Below, in pieces: positions 18,090-29,301 of a DNA stretch of 64,000 bases. This stretch comes from Kushneria avicenniae (GTDB lineage Bacteria; Pseudomonadota; Gammaproteobacteria; Pseudomonadales; Halomonadaceae). Each line of letters starts with the position of its first letter. Position 1 is the first letter of the stretch. The stretch spans positions 186,001 to 250,000 of the forward strand of contig NZ_FOLY01000003.1 in NCBI RefSeq assembly GCF_900112585.1, written 5' to 3'. The position numbers and the translations under genes are program-made. Under the pieces are notes generated by a model that saw only the letters and a list, made by a program, of their open reading frames with translations, ran no database searches and was not told the DNA's origin.

Positions 18090-18810
18090 GCGGATGATGA
18101 CTTCCCGAAAAGCGAATGCGCACATTCTATATGATGCTCAAACGGCGCCACAAACCGGCCGTCCGGCGCTTGAGCCCGAACACTTCACCGCCGGCTGGTG
18201 GCGTTCGCACGAGGCCGTTACCGGACAGGCCCCGGGACGCGGTGAAAGCCTGTTCGTTTGCGCCGGCGAGCAGGCATGGGTGCTGCGCCAGTATCGCCGC
18301 GGCGGTGCCATCGCGCGCCTGAGCGCCGAGCATTATGTCTGGACAGGCCTTGAGCGCAACCGCGCCTTTCGTGAATGCCGCCTGCTGGCCACCCTGTTCG
18401 AGCGCGGTCTGCCGGTACCACAGCCGATCGGCGCCTGCGCCTGGAGAGACGGCCTGTTCTATCGGGCCGCGCTGATCACCCGACACATTGACGGCGCCCG
18501 CGCACTGGCAACGCGGGTGTCGTCTCCTGACGCTGCAGCCTGCCATGAGCCCCTTTTGATCGAGTGCGGCCGCATGATTCGACGCTTCCATGCCGAAGGG
18601 CTCGATCATGTCGATCTCAACGCCCGCAATATCCTCATCGATGCCCGGGACACCCCATGGCTGATCGATCTGGACCGCTGCCGGCTTCGCGCGCCAGGAC
18701 GCTGGCAGGCCGACAACCTTGCACGTCTTGAGCGTTCTCTGGAAAAGTTTGCCCCCGGACAGGCCAGAGCCCTCATGGCCCCCATCAATCACGGATATCA
18801 ATCGAGTTAG
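18088..18810 (+). CDS. kdkA: 3-deoxy-D-manno-octulosonic acid kinase
   Basis: KdkA phosphorylates the 4-position of Kdo in LPS with ATP; it is a kinase-fold enzyme known from Haemophilus and Vibrio. The 240-residue protein has the eukaryotic-kinase-like catalytic loop HVDLNARNILID and the metal motif LIDLDRCRLR, then NLARLERSLEK, as in Haemophilus KdkA. ATG at 18088 is preceded by AAAGG at 18076-18080; ATG codons at 18094 and 18097 are alternatives. It starts a kdkA-DUF3413-GT2-GT4 unit and diverges from the GT9 gene with overlapping start codons. Confidence 0.9.
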   Translation: MRMMTSRKANAHILYDAQTAPQTGRPALEPEHFTAGWWRSHEAVTGQAPGRGESLFVCAGEQAWVLRQYRRGGAIARLSAEHYVWTGLERNRAFRECRLLATLFERGLPVPQPIGACAWRDGLFYRAALITRHIDGARALATRVSSPDAAACHEPLLIECGRMIRRFHAEGLDHVDLNARNILIDARDTPWLIDLDRCRLRAPGRWQADNLARLERSLEKFAPGQARALMAPINHGYQSS

Positions 18811-18813
18811 ATC

Positions 18814-19551
18814 ATGCCTCGTTCAAGTGAAGATTCCCTGCGGTTTCGACTGCGCGCCACTGCCTTTTTTGCCCTGTTCAATCTGATCCTTGTCTGGCTA
18901 CTGTCGCTGCGCTACCTGCCGATGGTCCGGATACCCGAAGAGGGGCTGGGCATTGTCTGGCTGATCTGTGCCTGGCTGGGCGGGCTGGGTACGCTGGCCG
19001 TAGCCCTCTGGCTGCTGCCGGCGCTGCTGTCGCTGTTTCTCAAGCGTCGCCTGCTGATCTGGCCCTGCACCGTGCTGGGCACGCTGGGGCTGGGCGCCAT
19101 CTGGGTCGATACGCAGCTGTTCAGCGCCGCCGGCGCGCACCTGGCGGATCTGTCCGGCGAAGACAAGCCGGCGCTTTCCACCGCTCAATGGGCCGTTACC
19201 GGCGGCGGTGTGGCCCTGATCGCGCTGGTAGAACTGTGGCTTTCCTGGCGCATCATGGCGCGCGCACGGCGCATGGCCTTCCCGGTGTGGAGCGCCGTGC
19301 TGCTGATGCCGATCCTTTTGATGGCAAGCGTGGGCATCGATATCGCCACCGATACCGATCAGACCGCCGCGCTCCACTCGCAGGATACCGATACGCAGGC
19401 GCTGATGGGCGAGCCGGCCACGCCCGTGCCCGAGGCCCGTGAGGCGGCCACCCAGCGCGATCAGAGCAACGGCCCGGCCATCGACGACAGCGTTGACCCG
19501 ACCACTCGTGACACCGGCGACATGCCGGATGGCGCCGAGGAGAGCCAATGA
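18814..19551 (+). CDS. Stand-alone DUF3413 membrane protein (YejM/PbgA/LapC-type transmembrane domain)
   Basis: This 245-residue protein has five hydrophobic segments (about 15-37, 48-72, 80-100, 126-147 and 158-176). It resembles the N-terminal DUF3413 domain of E. coli YejM, for example FFALFNLILVWLLSLRYL, an Arg-containing loop before IWVDTQLF, and VELWLSWRIMARARRM. The large periplasmic sulfatase-like domain is absent; a 65-residue acidic, Asp/Thr-rich tail takes its place. In E. coli the membrane part alone is the essential one, acting with LapB to control LpxC and LPS amount. It starts 3 bases after kdkA and overlaps the GT2 gene by ATGA. The family call rests on visual similarity. Confidence 0.72.
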   Translation: MPRSSEDSLRFRLRATAFFALFNLILVWLLSLRYLPMVRIPEEGLGIVWLICAWLGGLGTLAVALWLLPALLSLFLKRRLLIWPCTVLGTLGLGAIWVDTQLFSAAGAHLADLSGEDKPALSTAQWAVTGGGVALIALVELWLSWRIMARARRMAFPVWSAVLLMPILLMASVGIDIATDTDQTAALHSQDTDTQALMGEPATPVPEAREAATQRDQSNGPAIDDSVDPTTRDTGDMPDGAEESQ

Positions 19552-20354
19552 GTACCGCCGCTGCCCGTACGCCGATCACCGGCGTGGTCATCACGCTCAA
19601 TGAGGCGGCCAGCATCGAGGCCTGCCTGACGTCGCTTGAGCGCGTATGCGATGAGCTGATCGTGGTGGATTCGGGCTCGGCAGATGACACCTGCGCGCTG
19701 GCCCGGGCCTTCGGTGCCCGGGTGATCGAGCAGCCCTATCTGGGTGACGGCCCGCAGAAAAACGTCGGCCCGAAGGCCGCCACCCACCGCTGGGTGCTGT
19801 CGCTGGATGCCGATGAACGCCTCACCGATGAGGCGGTCACGGCCATCAGTGCCCTGCAGCTTGCCGACACACCGCACGACGGCTTTGCCCTGCGCCGGCG
19901 CAATTTTATCGGTTCACGCTGGGTCAAGCGCTGCGGCTGGTATCCCGATTACTGCCTGCGCCTTTTTGATCGCGACCGCACGGCCTTTTCCGACTCGCGC
20001 CAGCACTCAAGCGTGCAGGCCCGGAGCCCTCAAGCGCTGGATGCCGATATCGAGCACTACTCCTTTGCCAATCTGGCGGAGCTTTTCACCAAGGCCGGAG
20101 GGCGATTTTCCACCCGCGCCGCCAAGATCATGTATCTCAAGGGCAAAAAAGTGAACGCTTGCTCACCGTTGATTCACGGTGCCAATGCCTTTGTGCGCAA
20201 ATATCTTTTTCAGCGCGGCTGTCTGGCCGGGCTGGACGGCCTGTCGGTATCGCTGTCGGCCGGCGTCAACGCCTATCTGAAATACGCCAAGCTCCTGGAG
20301 TTCCAGCGCGACCCGCAGGTACGCGAGCGCGAGGACTTCAACCAGGTCTGGTAA
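19548..20354 (+). CDS. GT2 family LPS-core glycosyltransferase (WaaE/KdtX-like)
   Basis: Family 2 enzymes of this kind add a hexose to the inner core, usually beta-1,4-glucose on heptose I. The 268-residue protein has the nucleotide-sugar fold ITLNEAASIEACLTSL, VVDSGSADDT, and the acidic metal motif SLDADERL, followed by WYPDYCLRLFDR, which is typical of the WaaE subgroup. Its ATG overlaps the end of the DUF3413 gene, so translation is coupled. The acceptor cannot be read from sequence. Confidence 0.88.
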   Translation: MSTAAARTPITGVVITLNEAASIEACLTSLERVCDELIVVDSGSADDTCALARAFGARVIEQPYLGDGPQKNVGPKAATHRWVLSLDADERLTDEAVTAISALQLADTPHDGFALRRRNFIGSRWVKRCGWYPDYCLRLFDRDRTAFSDSRQHSSVQARSPQALDADIEHYSFANLAELFTKAGGRFSTRAAKIMYLKGKKVNACSPLIHGANAFVRKYLFQRGCLAGLDGLSVSLSAGVNAYLKYAKLLEFQRDPQVREREDFNQVW

Positions 20355-20458
20355 CCCCCTGGTTCGGGCCCACGGCCGCCCCCGGTATTATCGCTGGCCC
20401 TGGTGCCCTTTCATGCGCCACCCTTGACGCATCGATTCCTTCACAGGTGAGTGATCCC

Positions 20459-21499
20459 TTGCATATCTGTCACGTCAATCTGGCGCGCGGCTTTCGCGGC
20501 GGCGAACGCCAGACCCAGCTGCTGATCGAGCAGCTGGCCGCCCACGACATTACCCAGACGCTGGTATGCCGCCAGGACTCCCCGCTGCGTCAGGCCCTCT
20601 CCGATGTTGAAGGGCTGACGCTTGTGGACGCCCATCAGATGTGGGTCGGTCACAAGCATACCCCCGAGGTGGATCTGGTCCACGCCCACGAAGCCCGCGC
20701 CGTCCACTGGGCCTGGTGGCACTCAAAGCTGCGCCGTACGCCCTATCTCCTGACCCGGCGCGTCCCGCAGCCAATCAAGGACAAGTGGTTCAACCGCCGC
20801 ACCTATGGCAGCGCAGCCACCGCGGTGGCCATCTCTTCGCCCATCGAGGCGCATCTTCAGGCACGCCACTGGTGCCCGGTCACCCGCATTCCCAGCGCCC
20901 TGTCACATTTCACCCGCAGTACCACCGTGGTCGAAACGCTGAAAAACCGCTTCGAGGGACGCTACGTGGTCGGCCACGTGGGCGCACTGGTGGATCGTCA
21001 CAAGGGGCAGCGCCTGATCATCGAGGCGGCACGGCGGCTGGCCGACACCCACCCGGATATTGTCTTTTTGCTGCTGGGTAGCGGCGAAGACGAAGCGCGT
21101 CTCAAGCGTGACAGCGAGGGGCTCGACAACGTCATCTGGGAGGGTTTTCAGTCCAACGTGGGCGATTATCTGGCGGCGATGGATCTGTTTGTTTTCCCGT
21201 CACGCAATGAGGGGCTGGGCTCGACGCTGCTGGACGTCATGGACGCCGAAGTGCCGATCATCGCAAGCGATGTTGATGGCATTCCCGACATCGTGGTCAA
21301 TGAGGAGAGCGGCGTGCTGATCCCCCCCAACGACAGCAACGCCCTGCATGATGCGATCGTGGCACTGAAGGATGATCCCGCCCGCGGGGCACGTCTGACC
21401 CGCGGCGCCTGTCAGCGTCTGGAGAGCTTCACGCCCGAGGCCATGGCAAGCCGCTACCGCACGCTTTACGCACAGCTCATCGAGGGCAAAGCGCCCTGA
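20459..21499 (+). CDS. GT4 family glycosyltransferase
   Basis: This 346-residue GT-B fold enzyme begins HICHVNLARGFRGGERQTQ and has the donor-binding C-terminal motif FPSRNEGLGSTLLDVMDAE (Glu-x7-Glu type). It should add a sugar to LPS core or a related glycan in the cytoplasm. No ATG suits the conserved N-terminus: TTG at 20459 has AGGTGAG about 8 bases upstream and fits best, while GTG at 20447 would add four residues. The long upstream read-through to 20159 overlaps GT2 and was rejected. It is the last gene of the kdkA unit. Confidence 0.82.
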   Translation: MHICHVNLARGFRGGERQTQLLIEQLAAHDITQTLVCRQDSPLRQALSDVEGLTLVDAHQMWVGHKHTPEVDLVHAHEARAVHWAWWHSKLRRTPYLLTRRVPQPIKDKWFNRRTYGSAATAVAISSPIEAHLQARHWCPVTRIPSALSHFTRSTTVVETLKNRFEGRYVVGHVGALVDRHKGQRLIIEAARRLADTHPDIVFLLLGSGEDEARLKRDSEGLDNVIWEGFQSNVGDYLAAMDLFVFPSRNEGLGSTLLDVMDAEVPIIASDVDGIPDIVVNEESGVLIPPNDSNALHDAIVALKDDPARGARLTRGACQRLESFTPEAMASRYRTLYAQLIEGKAP

Positions 21500-21583
21500 G
21501 GCCATCCACGGGACGAACACGCACAGCAGCGCCTGAACGTGGCATCATGCGCGCATCGAAGACGTATGCCTATCGGAGTGGTC

Positions 21584-22687
21584 ATGGAAAAAATCAGGGT
21601 TGGGGTCATCTTTGGCGGCAGGTCGGCCGAGCATGAAGTGTCGCTGCAGTCCGCGCGCAACATCGTCGATGCCCTCGATCGTCAGCGTTTTGAAGTGACG
21701 CTGATCGGCATCGACAAGCAGGGGCAGTGGCACGTCAACGACGCCGAGCACTATCTGGACAATGCCGATGATCCGGCCCGCATCGCGCTGCATCACTCCC
21801 GGCGTGACCTGGCCGTCATGCCCGGCCGTGAGCAGGCCCAGCTGATCGAGACCGACCGCCAGGCAGCGCTGGAGCAGCTTGATGTGGTCTTTCCCATCGT
21901 GCACGGCACGCTCGGCGAGGACGGCTCGCTGCAGGGACTCTTGCGCATGGCCAATCTGCCGTTTGTCGGCAGCGGCGTGCTGGGCTCGGCGGTCAGCATG
22001 GACAAGGACGTGACCAAGCGTCTGCTGCGCGATGCGGGTCTGGCCGTGGCCCCCTTTGTCACCTTTACCCGCAAAAGCGCCGCCAGTGCCGATTTCAGCG
22101 CACTGAGCGAGCAGCTGGGCACCCCGCTGTTCGTCAAGCCGGCCAATCAGGGCTCCTCCGTCGGGGTCAGCCGGGTCAGCAGCGCCGAAGAACTTGAAAG
22201 GGCGCTGGCACTGGCGCTCTCCTTTGACCACAAGGCGCTGGTCGAGTCCGCCATCAAGGGGCGCGAGATCGAATGCGCCATTCTCGGCAATGACGAGATC
22301 GAGGCAAGCCTGTGCGGCGAGATCATCCTCAACGATGACGGCTTCTACTCCTACGACACCAAGTACATCAGCGAGTCCGGTGCCGCCGTGGCCGTACCGG
22401 CCGATATCAGCCACGCCGCCAGCGACGAGATTCGTCGTATCGCACTTGAGGCCTTTAAAACGCTGGAGTGCGCCGGACTGGCGCGGGTCGATGTGTTCCT
22501 CACCCCGGATGAGCGCGTGATCATCAACGAGATCAACACGCTCCCGGGCTTTACTCGCATCAGCATGTATCCAAAGCTCTGGCAGGCCAGCGGTCTGAAC
22601 TATCCGGCGCTGGTCACGCGTCTGATCGAACTGGCGCTTGAGCGCCATGCGCAGGACCGCGCGCTGGACAGCGACCGACACGACTGA
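21584..22687 (+). CDS. ddl: D-alanine--D-alanine ligase
   Basis: Ddl makes the D-Ala-D-Ala dipeptide for peptidoglycan using ATP. The 367-residue protein has the ATP-grasp motifs [16 protein letters not shown], the [12 protein letters not shown] loop, the [10 protein letters not shown] strand and the metal-binding [19 protein letters not shown] at 21584 has CGGAG with 5-base spacing; an in-frame start at 21539 lacks one. The length and the YSYDTKY loop fit the DdlA subgroup. It is not next to ftsQA here; it lies within the LPS cluster. Confidence 0.95.
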   Translation: MEKIRVGVIFGGRSAEHEVSLQSARNIVDALDRQRFEVTLIGIDKQGQWHVNDAEHYLDNADDPARIALHHSRRDLAVMPGREQAQLIETDRQAALEQLDVVFPIVHGTLGEDGSLQGLLRMANLPFVGSGVLGSAVSMDKDVTKRLLRDAGLAVAPFVTFTRKSAASADFSALSEQLGTPLFVKPANQGSSVGVSRVSSAEELERALALALSFDHKALVESAIKGREIECAILGNDEIEASLCGEIILNDDGFYSYDTKYISESGAAVAVPADISHAASDEIRRIALEAFKTLECAGLARVDVFLTPDERVIINEINTLPGFTRISMYPKLWQASGLNYPALVTRLIELALERHAQDRALDSDRHD

Positions 22688-22725
22688 CGACCCACCCGGG
22701 CCCGGACATTATCGAGGAAGCGACG

Positions 22726-23355
22726 GTGGACATCACCTATTGGGGGCTTTTCCTGAGTGCGGCGCTGATGATCAATCTGACGCCGGGACCGGACATGCTC
22801 TATCTCATGGCCAAAAGCGCCAGCGGCGGCCGCCGCGAAGGTCTGGCGGCCGGCGCCGGGCTGTGGTGCGGCGCCATGGGGCATGTACTGGCCGCTGCCC
22901 TGGGACTGTCGGCCATCGTCATGGCCTCCGCCACCGCCTTTACCGCGGTCAAGCTGGCAGGCGCGCTCTATCTCTTCTATCTCGGCGTGCAGGCACTGCG
23001 CCACGCCGGCGAGCAGTTCCGTCCGCCCGAGACCATCGCTCGCCCAACCGGGCCATGGCGCGCCTTTCGCCAGGGGGTGCTGGTGGATCTTTTAAACCCC
23101 AAGACGGCGCTGTTCTTCATGGCCTTTCTGCCCCAGTTCGTGCGCCCGGAGGCCGGTCCGGTGCCGCTGCAGCTGTTGCTGCTGGGCATGCTGACCATTG
23201 CGGTGGCCATACCCATCGAGCTTGGAATCGTGCTGGGTGCCGCGCGCCTGACCGGATGGCTGCGCCGACGCGAGCGGCTGGCGCAGTGGCTGGATCGCCT
23301 CATGGGCACCGTGTTCATCGCACTCGGCGCGCGGTTGCTGGCCGTGACCCGCTGA
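22726..23355 (+). CDS. LysE/RhtB family amino-acid exporter
   Basis: This 209-residue inner-membrane protein has six hydrophobic segments and the family signature near the N-terminus (LSAALMINLTPGPDMLYLMA), followed by GVQALR and DLLNPKTALFFMAFLPQFV. Members export amino acids such as homoserine, threonine or lysine, driven by the proton gradient. The GTG start at 22726 has GAGGAAG upstream. It lies after ddl on the same strand with a 38-base gap. The substrate cannot be inferred. Confidence 0.9.
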   Translation: MDITYWGLFLSAALMINLTPGPDMLYLMAKSASGGRREGLAAGAGLWCGAMGHVLAAALGLSAIVMASATAFTAVKLAGALYLFYLGVQALRHAGEQFRPPETIARPTGPWRAFRQGVLVDLLNPKTALFFMAFLPQFVRPEAGPVPLQLLLLGMLTIAVAIPIELGIVLGAARLTGWLRRRERLAQWLDRLMGTVFIALGARLLAVTR

Positions 23356-23419
23356 TCTCTCAAATCTGCGTAGCGCCAATGCCCATGACGCATGATGACC
23401 GTCCTCATGACGCACGGGC

Positions 23420-24436
23420 TCAAGACGGCAGCCGGGCGATGACCTGATCGGGCGTGATGTCGTGCAGACAGCGCTTATGCCCCAGCGGACAGATGCGCTC
23501 AAAACACGGCGAACAGGAGAGATTGAGCCAGTGGATGTCCCGCGCCGCCGTCAGAGGTGGTGTGTAGTTGGGCGTTGAGGAGCCGTAAATCGCCTGGACA
23601 TGGGTGCCGACGGCAGCGGCCACGTGCATCAGCCCAGAGTCGTTGCTGATGGCCTGTTCGCAGGCGCCGAGCAGATCGACGGCGTCCGTCAGACTGGTCT
23701 CACCGCACAGATTGATCACTCCGGACAGCCCATCACTGATCGTCTCGCCGGCCTCCTGGTCCTTCGGCCCACCCAGCACGATGACCTGATAGCCTCGCGC
23801 CGTCATCGCCTCGGCCACCTGGCGAAAATGGGGCAGCGGCCACTGCTTGGCCGGACCGTATTCGGCCCCGGGCATCATCGCGATCAGCGCCTGATGCAGG
23901 CCATGCACCTCGCGAAGCGAGCGCTGGCGCGCGGTATCCACCTGCAGATGCGGCTCGGGAATCGCATCCGAGGTGCCCTCGAGTGGCAGCCCCAGCGACA
24001 CGAAGCGCTTGACGGTCTGATCCAGCACCACCTTGTCGAGCCGTCGTCGTTCGGTCAGCACGACGTAGCGCTGCTCACCAGTAAAGCCGACCCGGCGAGG
24101 GATGCCGGCAAAAAACGGCACCAGCGCCGATTTGAGCGAGCGCGGCAGCACGATCGCCCGGTCGTACACGCCCTTCAGCGAGCGTCCCAGCCGCCAGCGT
24201 GTCCGCAATCCGGTCTCACCGTGACCGGTTTCCAGCACGATGGCCCGACGCACCTGCGGCATGCGCTCGAGCATCGGCGCCGACCACTTGGGGCCCATGA
24301 CGTCGATCACGCAGTTGGCGTCATGGTTTTTCAGCGTGATGAAAAGGCTCTGCGCCATGACCATGTCGCCGACCCAGGAAGGGCCGACGACCAGAATGCG
24401 CTCGCCTCTGGCACTGCGTTGTGACGAATCACTCAC
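23420..24436 (-). CDS. waaF: ADP-heptose--LPS heptosyltransferase II
   Basis: WaaF adds the second heptose to the LPS inner core. The 338-residue GT9 protein has the characteristic start [19 protein letters not shown], the [18 protein letters not shown] segment, the [14 protein letters not shown] loop and the donor site [22 protein letters not shown], all as in RfaF. Its ATG overlaps the hldD stop by 4 bases, which couples it to the enzyme that makes its donor. Confidence 0.94.
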   Translation of the reverse strand: MSDSSQRSARGERILVVGPSWVGDMVMAQSLFITLKNHDANCVIDVMGPKWSAPMLERMPQVRRAIVLETGHGETGLRTRWRLGRSLKGVYDRAIVLPRSLKSALVPFFAGIPRRVGFTGEQRYVVLTERRRLDKVVLDQTVKRFVSLGLPLEGTSDAIPEPHLQVDTARQRSLREVHGLHQALIAMMPGAEYGPAKQWPLPHFRQVAEAMTARGYQVIVLGGPKDQEAGETISDGLSGVINLCGETSLTDAVDLLGACEQAISNDSGLMHVAAAVGTHVQAIYGSSTPNYTPPLTAARDIHWLNLSCSPCFERICPLGHKRCLHDITPDQVIARLPS

Positions 24437-25392
24437 GAATCGCGGTTCCCCGTCACGCCGAGAGCGTGCATGTAGTCCCGCACGCCGCGGGCCAGACCGC
24501 GGAACTCCCGGTCGTAGCCCGCCTCGCGCAGACGCGAGATATCAGCACAGGTGTAGCTCTGATAGCGCCCCTTGAGGTGCTCGGGAAAGTCGATGAAATC
24601 GATCTCGCCACGCCCGGTCATTTCGATCACCGTTTCGGCAATGGTCCTGAAGGGCTCGGCGCGCCCGGTGCCCAGATTGAAGATGCCGGATTTATCGGGG
24701 TTGTCGAGAAACCACAGGTTCACATCCACCACGTCATCGACATGGATAAAGTCGCGGCTCTGCATGCCGGCCTCGTAGCCGTCATAAGCGCCAAACAGCT
24801 TCGGGTTCTCGCCGTTCATCACCTGGGTGTAGTGATGATAAGCCACGCTGGCCATCGAGCCCTTGTGCTGCTCGCGCGGGCCGTAGACGTTGAAATAGCG
24901 AAAGCCCACCACCTGGGTGGTCAGCTGGTCCCAACGCGCGCGCACGTACTGGTCGAACAGAAGCTTGGAATAGCCATACACGTTGAGCGGCTTTTCATGT
25001 TCGCGCGCCTCGACAAAGACCTCGCTGCCGCCATAGGTCGCCGCCGATGAGGCGTAAAGAAAGGGAATCTGATGCGTCTGGCAGTACTCCAGCAGCACCT
25101 TGGAGTACTCGAAGTTGTTCTCCAGCATGTACTGGCCGTTCCACTCGGTGGTCGCCGAGCAGGCCCCCTCATGGAAGACTGCTTCGATGCGCGGCAAGCG
25201 GGAATCACGACGCAGGCGCTCGAGAAAGTCGCTTTTGTCGAGATAGTCCTGGATCTGGCAGTCGGCCAGATTGCGAAATTTCGTGCCATCGGTCATGTCG
25301 TCAACGACAACAATATCCTCGCGGCCGCGCGCATTGAGTGCCTTGACCAGATTGGCGCCAATAAAGCCGGCACCGCCGGTAACGACGATCAT
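24433..25392 (-). CDS. hldD: ADP-L-glycero-D-manno-heptose 6-epimerase
   Basis: HldD carries out the last step of ADP-heptose synthesis. The 319-residue short-chain dehydrogenase-like protein has the NADP-binding [25 protein letters not shown], and the catalytic YGYSK motif with the upstream Ser/Thr in [13 protein letters not shown] lies 8 bases before ATG at 25392. It forms a two-gene unit with waaF and diverges from glyQ. Confidence 0.96.
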   Translation of the reverse strand: MIVVTGGAGFIGANLVKALNARGREDIVVVDDMTDGTKFRNLADCQIQDYLDKSDFLERLRRDSRLPRIEAVFHEGACSATTEWNGQYMLENNFEYSKVLLEYCQTHQIPFLYASSAATYGGSEVFVEAREHEKPLNVYGYSKLLFDQYVRARWDQLTTQVVGFRYFNVYGPREQHKGSMASVAYHHYTQVMNGENPKLFGAYDGYEAGMQSRDFIHVDDVVDVNLWFLDNPDKSGIFNLGTGRAEPFRTIAETVIEMTGRGEIDFIDFPEHLKGRYQSYTCADISRLREAGYDREFRGLARGVRDYMHALGVTGNRDS

Positions 25393-25596
25393 GGGACGTA
25401 CTCCTGCTTTGAACTTGAAGGGCAGCGCAGCCGAATGCGCCTGTCGGTTCGTGACAAGCGTAGTGCCTGCCGGGATAGATATCCGGTGCGCCTGCCGTGG
25501 CGCGGGCCACGTCGAATCGACGCGGCCCTATAACCCGCATGGCGCTGATTGTATACTTGTGGGCTATTGAATTCATGGGCCAACGGTGGTTCCCCG

Positions 25597-26558
<962 letters not shown>

Positions 26559-26559
<1 letters not shown>

Positions 26560-28673
26560 TGGCTTTTGATAACGTAACAGCATCCGATAACGCCATGGCT
26601 TCCACCCGAACACTGCTGGTCGAGCTGGGCTGTGAAGAGTTGCCACCCGGCGCGCTGGCCGAACTGGTCGACGCTCTGGCCCTGGGCATCAAGAACGGCC
26701 TGCGTGATGCCGGCGTTCAATACGGTGAAGTGCTGCCGCTGGCCACGCCGCGCCGTCTGGCCGTCAGCATCACGCGGCTGGCCGAATACCAGCCCGATCA
26801 GCAGATCGAGCGCCTTGGCCCCGCCGTAGCGGCCGCCTTTGACAAGGAAGGCCACCCCACGAAGGCCGCCCAGGGCTTTGCCGGCTCCCTCGGTCTGGAC
26901 GTCAGCGAGCTCTCGCGAATCGATACCGACAAGGGCGAGCGTCTGGGGCATCGCTACACCCAGCAGGGCGAGGCCACCACAGCGCTTCTACCCGACATCG
27001 TGCGCCGCACCGTCGATGCGCTGCCGGTGCCCAAACGCATGCGCTGGGGCGCCTCGCGCGTGGAGTTTTCGCGGCCGGTACACTGGCTGGTGATGCTATA
27101 CGGTGATGAGATTGTCCCCTGTGAACTGCTGGGGCTGGCGTCCGGACGCACCACCCGTGGCCACCGCTATCACTACAACCACCCCATCGAGCTGTCGCAT
27201 GCCGATGAGTATGTGGAAAGACTCGAAAACCCGGGATTCGTCATTGCCGATATGGTCAAGCGGCGCAGCCTGATTCTGGAACAGGTGCGCGAGCAGGCCA
27301 GGGCGCTCGAGGCCACGGCCGTGATCGAGGACGCTCTGCTCGACGAGGTCACAGGTCTGGTCGAATGGCCGGTGGCACTGACCGGACGCTTTGACGAGCG
27401 CTTTCTGGAAGTGCCGGCCGAATGCCTGATCTCATCGATGAAAGCGAATCAGAAGTACTTCCACCTGCTCGATGAGCAGGACAACCTGATCCCGGCGTTC
27501 ATCACCATCAGCAACATTGAAAGCCGCGATCCGCGCCAGGTGATCGAGGGCAACGAGCGCGTGATTCGCCCGCGCCTGGCCGATGCCGCGTTTTTCTTCG
27601 AGACCGATCGCAAAAGGCCGCTGGCCGCGCGCATCGAGTCGCTGCAGAGCGTGGTGTTCCAGCAGCAGCTGGGCACGCTGGCCGACAAGAGTGCCCGGGT
27701 CGAAGTGCTGTCGCGTGCCATCGCCGAACGCCTAGGTGGCAGCAGTGACCAGGCCGGACGCGCCGCCGCGCTTGCCAAGTGTGATCTGGTCACCGAGATG
27801 GTGCTCGAGTTCCCGGAGCTTCAGGGCATCATGGGCGCCTACTACGCGCGCTTTGATGGCGAGGACGACGCTGTCGCCGGGGCGCTCTACCAGCAGTATC
27901 TGCCCCGCTTTGCCGGCGATGACATCCCCGACACCGTCACCGGTCAGGCTCTCGCCATCGCCGACCGTCTTGATACCCTGACCGGCATCTTCGCCATCGG
28001 TCAGCGTCCCACCGGCACGCGTGACCCCTTTGCCCTGCGTCGCGCCGCCATCGGGGTGCTCAGCATTACGGTGGGCGCCGAGCTGAATCTCGATCTGCGC
28101 GAGCTTTTGACCGTGGCCGCCGGCCAGCATGCCAGCGTCACTGACGTCACGGCGCTGGTTGATGAGGTGCAGGATTACATGCTCGATCGCTTCCGCGCCT
28201 GGGCGCTGGAGGCCGGCATGAGCGCCGAGACCTATCTGGCCGTACGCGCCCGCCCCGTCACGCATCCGTTTGATTTCGAGCGCCGTCTGCGCGCCGTGCA
28301 TACCTTTACGCACCGTGATGAAGCCCAGGCCCTGGCCGCAGCCAACAAGCGCGTGGCCAATATTCTGGCCAAGCAGTCCGGCGAGGTGCCGGCCGCGGTC
28401 GACCCCGCTCATCTGGCGGAACCGGCCGAGAAGGCCCTCTTCGAGGCTGTCTCGGCCAAACGCGACGAGACCGCCCCGCTGATCGCCCAGCGCGACTATG
28501 CCCGGGCACTGGATGCTCTGGCCAGTCTCAAGGCGCCGGTCGATGACTTCTTTGATCAGGTCATGGTGATGAGTGACGACGAGGCGCTCAAACGCAACCG
28601 TCTGGCGCTGCTGGCAAGCCTTCAGGGGCTCTTCCTCGAAGTCGCCGATATTGCACTGCTGGGCCAGTCATGA
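26559..28673 (+). CDS. glyS: Glycyl-tRNA synthetase beta subunit
   Basis: GlyS is the large tRNA-binding subunit of glycyl-tRNA synthetase. The 704-residue protein starts with the family segment LLVELGCEELPP and contains SMKANQKYFHLLD, RLADAAFFFETDRK and the HD-like region with GDDIPDTVTGQALAIADRLD, ending in an anticodon-binding helical domain. The TGATG overlap with glyQ and AAGGAAG upstream support 26559; ATG at 26595 is an alternative that would remove 12 unconserved residues. Confidence 0.95.
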
Positions 28674-29212
28674 GCAGCACCATCCGCTTTCGCCGGGCCA
28701 CCTCAAGTGATGTGGCAGCGCTGACAAGCCTTGTCACGTCCGCCTATCGGGGCGAATCCAGCCGCAGCGGCTGGACTACGGAAGCTGACCTGCTCGATGG
28801 CGAGCGCATCGCACCGGAGGTGCTGCGTGCCGACATCGAGCGCCCTGACAGCCATGTCATTATCGCCAAGCGCCCGGGCGACAGCACCCATGAGCTGGTG
28901 GCCTGCGCCCACGTGGCCCGTGACAAGGATGCCGCCTATTTCGGCATGTTTGCCGTGCGCCCCTGGCTTCAGGGCCATGGCATCGGTCAGGCCGTGCTGG
29001 CCGAGGCTGAGCGGATGACGCGTGAGGAGCTGGGGCTTGAGCGACTGCGCATGACGGTCATCGACGTGCGGTTGGAGCTGATCGCCTGGTATGAGCGTCG
29101 CGGCTATCATCGCACCGGCGAGTATCTGCCCTTTCCCTACGGCGATGAGCGCTTCGGGACACCAAAGCGTGATGACCTGCGCTTTGCCGTGCTCGAGAAA
29201 ACCCTGACCTGA
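28670..29212 (+). CDS. GNAT family N-acetyltransferase
   Basis: This 180-residue protein has the GNAT fold with the acetyl-CoA-binding motif A in FAVRPWLQGHGIGQAVLAEA, followed by LRMTVIDVRLELIAWYERRGY (here given as motif B region at about residues 122-142). Its substrate is not evident. The start ATG overlaps the glyS stop as ATGA, so it is translated with glyQS. A terminator follows at 29252. Similar GNAT genes near glyQS are not a general rule, so the pairing is descriptive only. Confidence 0.85.
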   Translation: MSSTIRFRRATSSDVAALTSLVTSAYRGESSRSGWTTEADLLDGERIAPEVLRADIERPDSHVIIAKRPGDSTHELVACAHVARDKDAAYFGMFAVRPWLQGHGIGQAVLAEAERMTREELGLERLRMTVIDVRLELIAWYERRGYHRTGEYLPFPYGDERFGTPKRDDLRFAVLEKTLT

Positions 29213-29231
29213 GCCGGTCTTGAAAAGTCGC

Positions 29232-29247
29232 TGTTTCACGTGAAACA
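29232..29247. promoter_or_regulatory. parS site 3
   Basis: This is a perfect 16-bp parS palindrome, with the symmetry extended by one base pair (29231-29248). It lies between the GNAT stop and its terminator, in the convergent gap before the symporter gene. Confidence 0.88.
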
Positions 29248-29251
29248 GGAC

Positions 29252-29287
29252 ACGGGCAGGTCGCCCTGAGCGGTCTGCCCGTTTTTC
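29252..29287 (+). terminator. Rho-independent terminator after glyQS-GNAT
   Basis: The 8-bp stem ACGGGCAG/CTGCCCGT (29252-29259 with 29275-29282) encloses a 15-base loop and runs into a short T-run on the plus strand. Confidence 0.8.
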
Positions 29288-29301
29288 ATGCCTATTGCAG
29301 G

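Noticed and set aside
20159-20458. 100-codon upstream extension of the GT4 frame
   Set aside because: It overlaps the end of the GT2 gene in another frame and lacks family similarity; the conserved start HICHVNLARGF is directly after 20459.
21545-22681. 378-codon open frame antisense to ddl
   Set aside because: It lies exactly opposite a certain ligase gene and has a low-complexity Gly/Asp/Gln/His composition typical of antisense frames in high-GC DNA.
25393-25596. T-box riboswitch before glyQS
   Set aside because: T-boxes control glyQS in Firmicutes. The gap here is short and has no T-box core or specifier loop; only a possible -10 TATACT is seen.
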